A stretch of 64,000 bases of DNA from Pacificispira sp033344895 (GTDB lineage: Bacteria > Pseudomonadota > Alphaproteobacteria > UBA8366 > Aestuariispiraceae). This document shows positions 60,301 to 64,000 of this stretch, piece after piece. Below the pieces are notes generated by a model, which saw only the letters and a program-made list of their open reading frames with translations, was not told the origin of the DNA and searched no databases. Made by a program: the position numbers and the translations under genes. The stretch covers positions 1,984,001-2,048,000 of the forward strand of contig OZ245920.1 of assembly GCA_965229685.1 (NCBI GenBank). Direction: 5' to 3'. How positions within the stretch are numbered: position 1 is the first letter of the stretch; every line of letters starts with the position of its first letter.

Positions 60301-63300
60301 TCATCCGGCCCGGAAGCGGATGGGAGCGGGATACGTCCTTGAGCAACGAAGGCAGTGTCGTCCTGACCAGCGGCAGCGCCACACTGATCCTGGATTCCAA
60401 TGCCATTTCCGCTGCCTCGAACGGGACAGTGACCTTCACCGGCACCAGCGACAGTTCATGGCAGAACTCCGCGAACTGGAGCAACGAGTTCACGGACGAC
60501 CTCACGCCGACCGCGACCGACCTCGTTGTCCTGCAGAATGCCAGCACGCTGGCGGTTTCCTTCAGCGGCGCCACGGTAACCGTCGGCTCCATCGTCGGAT
60601 CGACCGACGACGGTACGGATGCCCTGACAATCAGCGACGGCGAACTGACCGTCACCAACGGAATTTCGATCAACAATGCCGTTCAGGGCGCTTCCGACGG
60701 CAAACTGATACTGCAGGGCGACAGTTCGGTCGGGACGCTGGACCTGAACGGCGGAGAGCTGGAGATCACCGGTGCGACCGTCACATCCGGCGGCCTGCTG
60801 ATTAATGGAAACGCCCAGACTGCCTCTTCCGTCACCGGGACGGGGACGCTGGTTTCGACCGGAACGGTGACCTTCGCGGACGGGCACGATATCGATATCA
60901 GCGCGACCGTCGACCTGCGCGATGCGGAACTGGTAAACAACCTCGGCACGAACAATGTCTCCGTGTCGGACAGCGGACGCCTGATCATCGACGGCGACAC
61001 CACCTATACCGGTGAGAATCCCAACGGCATTGCCGTGACAATTGGATCGCTGGGCGTTCTGGAAATCGGCGAGGACGGAACCGTCACCCTGAATGACGGC
61101 AGTTCACCGGTCTTCAGTTTCAACGACCAGTCGACCATCGACCTGGACGGGGTCTGGTCCAACGAGGGCACCTTCTCCGCCCTGGCCGATTCCGCCACGA
61201 CGACGATTTCCGGGACGGGGACGCTGATCAATGACGGCGAACTGACTTTCAGCCGGGACAATGTTCTTACCGATGTGGAGAACACCACGGCCGGTGTCAT
61301 GTCCGTCACCGGGACCGCCATGACAACCGCCTTTTCCGGCGGGCTGACCAATGCCGGAGCCCTTGAAATCGCCGCCGGTGCCACCCTGTCGAATTCCGCC
61401 GGGTTCACCAACAGCGGTAGACTAAACCTGTCGGGTGACCTCACCGGTGTCGGGACACTGACGAACACTGCCACCGGGACGATCGACGGCGACGGTGGGG
61501 AAATCGCAGGATTCGTCAGAAACCTGGGACGTGCGGAAGGGTCCGGCACGATCACCGGGTCTTTCGATTCCACGGACGGCACATTCTCCCTGTCCGAGAC
61601 GTCCTATCGCTTCGAGAGCGGCAGTACCCTGACAGTCGGCGACGATACCAGTGTCGAGGGCAGCTACGGGTCCGTTCAAATCAAGAATGGCGCCCAGGTT
61701 CTCGTGGCGTCTGGCGAAACCTTCGCCCTGCCCGAAGACTCCAGCGAAGGCTCCGACAGCAGCATCCAGTTCGAGGGCGGCTCGACCCTGAACCTCGTCG
61801 GCGATGCGACGGCATCGGGCAACGCAACCGCCTTCTCCGACTCCAGTTCGGTCACGATCACCGGCAGCGGAACACTGACGAACACCGGGGCCCTGGGGCT
61901 TGACGGCGACCGTCTCGAGGCAAACCTGGATAACCAGGGCCAGCTTGTTTTCGAAGACGATGTAACGGTAACCGGCAGCATCGTGAACGACAGTGACACG
62001 ACACTAGAGAACGATGCGACCCTGACACTGGACGGTACGTTTACCAATAGCAGCAACTTCACCATCAATAACGGCGAGCTGACGGGAAGCGGCGATTTCC
62101 GGAATGATGGCGTGCTTCGGGTTGCCGGCAGCAACGCCGTGCTGGACGATTTCGATCTGGACAGCACGGAAGGCGACATCACGTTCAGCGGCCTCAATGC
62201 GAAACTTCTGGTGTCCGAGGGATCGACCTTCACGGTCGGAGCGGATACCGAAATCAGCGGCGCCGGATCGCTTCAGTTCACGACACAGTCGAAGCTGAAT
62301 CTCGCAGATGGAGAACGTTTCGTTTTCGGCGGGATCAGCGGCCCCACCCAGATTCAAAGCACTGAAATCGACATGGATTCCGGCACCGAGATCACCGGCG
62401 CCGGGACCCTGGTGAACCAAAGCACTTTGGACTTCGACGGTGTCACACTCTCTTCCCTGTCGACGCTGGAGAACGAGGGCAGCGTGACGATCGGCACCAA
62501 CGGCCTGACCATCCGGGGCGAGTTGGACAATGACGGTGGGACGCTGGACGTTGCAAGCGATGCCGCCATTACCCTGGATGCCGGCGGTACGACGACCCTT
62601 GCCGGTTCGATCGAGCTCAGCGGTGGCGTCGAGATTCAGGGACAGACGACGCTGGACGTGCTGGAGCTGACCGGCCGACTGACCAGCAATGGCGATACGA
62701 CCAATCAGGACACGATCAGCGCCAATCTGGTTGTTGCGGAATCCGGGTCCATCGTTGTCGGCGGTTCCAACGGCGAAGACGGCACGCTGCTCATCACCGG
62801 CGATTTCCAGAACAACGGTTTCGTTCAGGTCGATCCCAATCAGAATGTCAATGGCGTCCTGCTGATCGACAATGACTTCACCAATGCCGGTAAACTGCAG
62901 GTCGACAACGCCGCCACCCTTGTCACCGGCGACAGCAATGACGACGGCACGATCGACGGCGGCGGAACGATGATCAACAGCGGCACGCTGTCTGGTTTCT
63001 ATTCCGGCACGACCGAAACCGCCGTCCTTCGCCTCGGTTCGATCAGCAATACCGGCGCGATTGAACTGCCCGTCGACGGTCAGAACGGTGCCGCCCGAAT
63101 GAATTTCGTGAGCACCCATATCGGCAGCACTTCCGGTGCGCTGTCGATCGGGCTCGGGGCCGTCCTGACACTGACCGGCAGCACGCTCGCCGTGGGCAGC
63201 GGCACGACCTATTCCAGTGAGGGCACGCTGGCAGTCGGCACCGGCAGCGTGCTGGATATCGGATCCGACCACGGGATTACCAGCACGTCGTCCGGCACCA

Positions 63301-64000
63301 TCGAACTTCAGTCGGGCGCCTCTGTCGGCGGCACCGGAACACTGGTGAATCATGACGCAATGAGTCTCGATGGCGTGACCATCAACGCCGTTCTGGATAA
63401 CGCCACCGGCCTTTCCAGTATCGGAAATATCTCGGTGGGGTCCGGGGACACGCTGATCATCAATGGTCGCCTGTTGAACCGGGAGGCGGCGGTTCTGAAC
63501 GTCGACGGCGGAACCCTGAGCGGGTCCGGCACGGTCGAACACCAGGGCACCTTCGCGACAAACGGCGCGAAGATCGACGACGAACTGACCTTCGAAGGCA
63601 CCATGCAGATCAGCGGGTCCGGCACCGCACTCACGGTCGACGGAACGGCCCGCGGCGACATCCTGGTCGATGCCGCCACCGCGACCGCCATCGACGGCGA
63701 CGGCACACTGGAGATCACCGGCGGCACGATCGATGGCGCCGGGCTGCGCCTTTCGACCAGCGTCGACGTCCTGCAGGACGGCACCCTGAGCTTCACCGAA
63801 AGCACCGGCCGGATTTCCGTCGTCGGCAGCGACTGGGTATTTGGCGATGATGCCGGTTTCGGCGATACGAACGGTACCCTGACCATCAACGGCGGGGCAC
63901 GGGCCGGCGTCGCAGAGAATGCAGACTTTCATTACGACAGCACGTCGATGGCACACCTCCAGCTTTCGGCGGGTGGCGCCGCCGAATTGTTTGGCGACGG
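57327..64000 (+). CDS. Giant FecR-domain/RTX-like/beta-repeat secreted protein, 3'-truncated by the window edge
   Basis: At least 2,224 residues in one frame with no stop to the end of the window. Order: a variable N-terminus and a conserved segment near 100-180 (SFVRQGSDLLLVKPDGSAV); a FecR domain about 185-310 (GEVYAIRPDGTRVLLQAG, DGTIFTLGSDARL, VATIGIRGTIVTGEV); a very acidic Asp/Glu/Gly linker about 410-555; RTX-like nonapeptides about 655-710 (GSGADTV, GAGNDKI, GAGNDVV, GAGNDTI); a second RTX-like part (GGDGDDSFTV, GTDFDDTIHA); and from about 990 on, over 1,200 residues of short repeats of the N-x-G-T-L / T-G-S-G-T-L-x-N type that predict a beta-solenoid. No Sec signal is present; with the divergent T1SS genes this fits a type I-secreted adhesin. 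The start ATG at 57327 has GGGGA five bases upstream. The C-terminal secretion signal lies outside the window. Confidence 0.87.
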   Translation, partial: MARVDSTPPSGGEAASSTTPLKESDSSMKAAAPGDPAAQEGGASIAGGDALIGNGASDTLEFLDSDFLNDAVRGAEAPSPAPGSDATIVSSLDALAGDDLHLSDLSFVYEGSFVRQGSDLLLVKPDGSAVLIENYFAADPPPDIVGDFGRRLSPELVDSFLMPMAPGQTAALTDEQVAQAQGNSIGTVDTLTGEVYAIRPDGTRVLLQAGDPVFQGDQVETADGGSLKISFIDGTIFTLGSDARLALDEMVYDPGTQSGESAFSILKGGFLFVSGQIAENNPNDMQVSTPVATIGIRGTIVTGEVAGLQTADGETFRFTVVDGEIAVSAGNQTIVLSDNFSTVTATADPSTGQLRVFDFVDTAENVIARNSNQFRALTSNDLSNIERAIETSIQTKTGASVDIDLRGIVDNVTREQESEESGADVEEEGPDAPDSNDPDNSGNDDSDSGDESDDGESAEGGESTEDGDITEEDLAELEDGSDETEEGGGESDDDADEDGDGDGDGTGDVKTGDDDAGTGSAGDGKGGDKGDEGDGGDGGDTGGGDTGGGSDTGLGDVTTGGQSFTDINVEQASDTGETTITQPTGTNTASTEPDTVIVPVLNKPIDTTSPINISDSSFTTSTVDGVEVKSFSNTTTSRNLIVSFSSSDSNFNIATGTGADTVTTGSGADTVNSGAGNDKIETGAGNDVVNAGAGNDTIVGGHGQGNDDYDGGTGTDTLTYDSVTGEFTADLTMEMNGLLGDSTIEDGTASVIDNDTITGIEEVRLGDGNDIIYVNTAGVNVDGDAGTDTISFSSGTITSDATFSFETGIATRDSNSSTFTNVEAVIGGDGDDSFTVSTLLQSASGGSGTDTLSFADFDDGQTFTISTSGIDIFDSTPQGQSEGDIGINARGADYDGFESLIGTDFDDTIHAQNGILSIDGGGGDDRLVVADSAGTMTVSIGLNGDIRNVETLDLSSLTTSVLTVELTAQDVAQATSDGTLHILGAPEATSNIIRPGSGWERDTSLSNEGSVVLTSGSATLILDSNAISAASNGTVTFTGTSDSSWQNSANWSNEFTDDLTPTATDLVVLQNASTLAVSFSGATVTVGSIVGSTDDGTDALTISDGELTVTNGISINNAVQGASDGKLILQGDSSVGTLDLNGGELEITGATVTSGGLLINGNAQTASSVTGTGTLVSTGTVTFADGHDIDISATVDLRDAELVNNLGTNNVSVSDSGRLIIDGDTTYTGENPNGIAVTIGSLGVLEIGEDGTVTLNDGSSPVFSFNDQSTIDLDGVWSNEGTFSALADSATTTISGTGTLINDGELTFSRDNVLTDVENTTAGVMSVTGTAMTTAFSGGLTNAGALEIAAGATLSNSAGFTNSGRLNLSGDLTGVGTLTNTATGTIDGDGGEIAGFVRNLGRAEGSGTITGSFDSTDGTFSLSETSYRFESGSTLTVGDDTSVEGSYGSVQIKNGAQVLVASGETFALPEDSSEGSDSSIQFEGGSTLNLVGDATASGNATAFSDSSSVTITGSGTLTNTGALGLDGDRLEANLDNQGQLVFEDDVTVTGSIVNDSDTTLENDATLTLDGTFTNSSNFTINNGELTGSGDFRNDGVLRVAGSNAVLDDFDLDSTEGDITFSGLNAKLLVSEGSTFTVGADTEISGAGSLQFTTQSKLNLADGERFVFGGISGPTQIQSTEIDMDSGTEITGAGTLVNQSTLDFDGVTLSSLSTLENEGSVTIGTNGLTIRGELDNDGGTLDVASDAAITLDAGGTTTLAGSIELSGGVEIQGQTTLDVLELTGRLTSNGDTTNQDTISANLVVAESGSIVVGGSNGEDGTLLITGDFQNNGFVQVDPNQNVNGVLLIDNDFTNAGKLQVDNAATLVTGDSNDDGTIDGGGTMINSGTLSGFYSGTTETAVLRLGSISNTGAIELPVDGQNGAARMNFVSTHIGSTSGALSIGLGAVLTLTGSTLAVGSGTTYSSEGTLAVGTGSVLDIGSDHGITSTSSGTIELQSGASVGGTGTLVNHDAMSLDGVTINAVLDNATGLSSIGNISVGSGDTLIINGRLLNREAAVLNVDGGTLSGSGTVEHQGTFATNGAKIDDELTFEGTMQISGSGTALTVDGTARGDILVDAATATAIDGDGTLEITGGTIDGAGLRLSTSVDVLQDGTLSFTESTGRISVVGSDWVFGDDAGFGDTNGTLTINGGARAGVAENADFHYDSTSMAHLQLSAGGAAELFGD
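58560..58990 (+). repeat. Acidic low-complexity coding repeat (Asp/Glu/Gly/Ser-rich)
   Basis: Inside the giant gene, roughly 140 codons are dominated by GAC/GAT, GAA/GAG and GGC/GGT, with local tandem units such as GGCGATGGC and GGATACCGGCGGCGG. The encoded peptide is a strongly negative, probably disordered linker that may bind calcium. Confidence 0.75.
59292..59440 (+). repeat. RTX-like nonapeptide coding repeats
   Basis: Five consecutive nine-residue units of the form G-x-G-x-D-x-hydrophobic-x-x within the giant gene (GTGADTVTT, GSGADTVNS, GAGNDKIET, GAGNDVVNA, GAGNDTIVG). In RTX proteins such units fold into a calcium-bound beta-roll after export. Confidence 0.85.
60660..64000 (+). repeat. 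Degenerate beta-strand repeats of the giant adhesin
   Basis: Over 1,100 codons carry short, strongly degenerate units built from patterns such as GSGTLTNTG, N-E-G-T/S, and LDG-x-L. Repetition is at the protein level; the DNA units have diverged, so the array is old rather than recently expanded. The pattern predicts stacked strands, as in long bacterial adhesins. Confidence 0.7.

Noticed and set aside
1..64000. CRISPR array, insertion sequence or prophage
   Set aside because: I found no regularly spaced direct repeats, no transposase or integrase-like protein and no phage structural genes. The only tandem repeats are coding repeats in the giant gene.

Overview
The window reads as one continuous piece of a GC-rich chromosome from an alphaproteobacterium, most likely of the Rhodospirillales type. 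Support for this: the gene order pyrB-pyrC-plsY / dprA / topA-rnr-S41 peptidase-Nudix-rpmG, DUF2336 and DUF1127 proteins, a gamma-type carbonic anhydrase, a Rsm-type m5C methyltransferase, and a dihydroorotase of the form without the HxH motif. Species-level placement is not possible from reading alone. Gene density is high, most operons use 4-nt (ATGA/GTGA) or 8-nt start/stop overlaps, and I see no insertion sequence, phage or CRISPR array.

Left part (1-10 kb). After the tail of a response regulator comes a branched-chain-amino-acid-type ABC importer (binding protein, two ATPases, two permeases) with an alpha/beta hydrolase. Converging on it from the minus strand is a catabolic operon: TetR regulator, enoyl-CoA hydratase, acyl-CoA ligase and two MaoC-like hydratases. 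The same palindrome, ATGAAT-N4-ATTCAT, lies between the -35 and -10 elements of the importer promoter and directly before the tetR start. This predicts one repressor for both operons, that is, uptake plus CoA activation and degradation of one unidentified carboxylic acid. A tRNA-Pro follows.

Middle (10-36 kb). Mostly housekeeping: an ArsR regulator with a possible persulfide-sensing cysteine pair, an MscS channel, a DUF899 / small membrane protein / HTH regulator / beta-propeller module, guaA, ridA, a 16S rRNA m5C methyltransferase overlapping a SemiSWEET, guaB, a patatin-like protein, rlmE, tRNA-Gln, a GST, two DUF1127 proteins, a tandem cold-shock protein, a Gfa-like protein, a CmcJ/AsaB-like oxygenase divergent from a LysR regulator, argC-murI-gamma carbonic anhydrase, an M48 peptidase with DUF898, and a DinB/GNAT/ZntB-remnant/histidine kinase cluster.

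Right part (36-50 kb). The conserved pyrB-to-rpmG block: pyrimidine synthesis, phospholipid acyl transfer, DNA uptake and processing, topoisomerase I, RNase R, a lipoprotein C-terminal protease, a Nudix hydrolase and ribosomal protein L33.

End (50-64 kb). A type I secretion locus: SPOR lipoprotein, a TolC-like outer-membrane channel with a disordered tail of about 300 residues, HlyD-type adaptor and ABC exporter on the minus strand, divergent from a giant gene that runs off the right edge. The visible 2,224 codons encode a conserved N-terminal region, a FecR domain, an acidic linker, RTX-like Ca-binding nonapeptides and more than 1,200 residues of short beta-strand repeats, most likely a secreted surface or biofilm adhesin exported by the adjacent machine. 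The shared-operator regulon and this adhesin/secretion locus are the two systems most worth following up; the internally deleted ZntB and the dihydroorotase without its metal-binding HxH are the clearest single-gene oddities.
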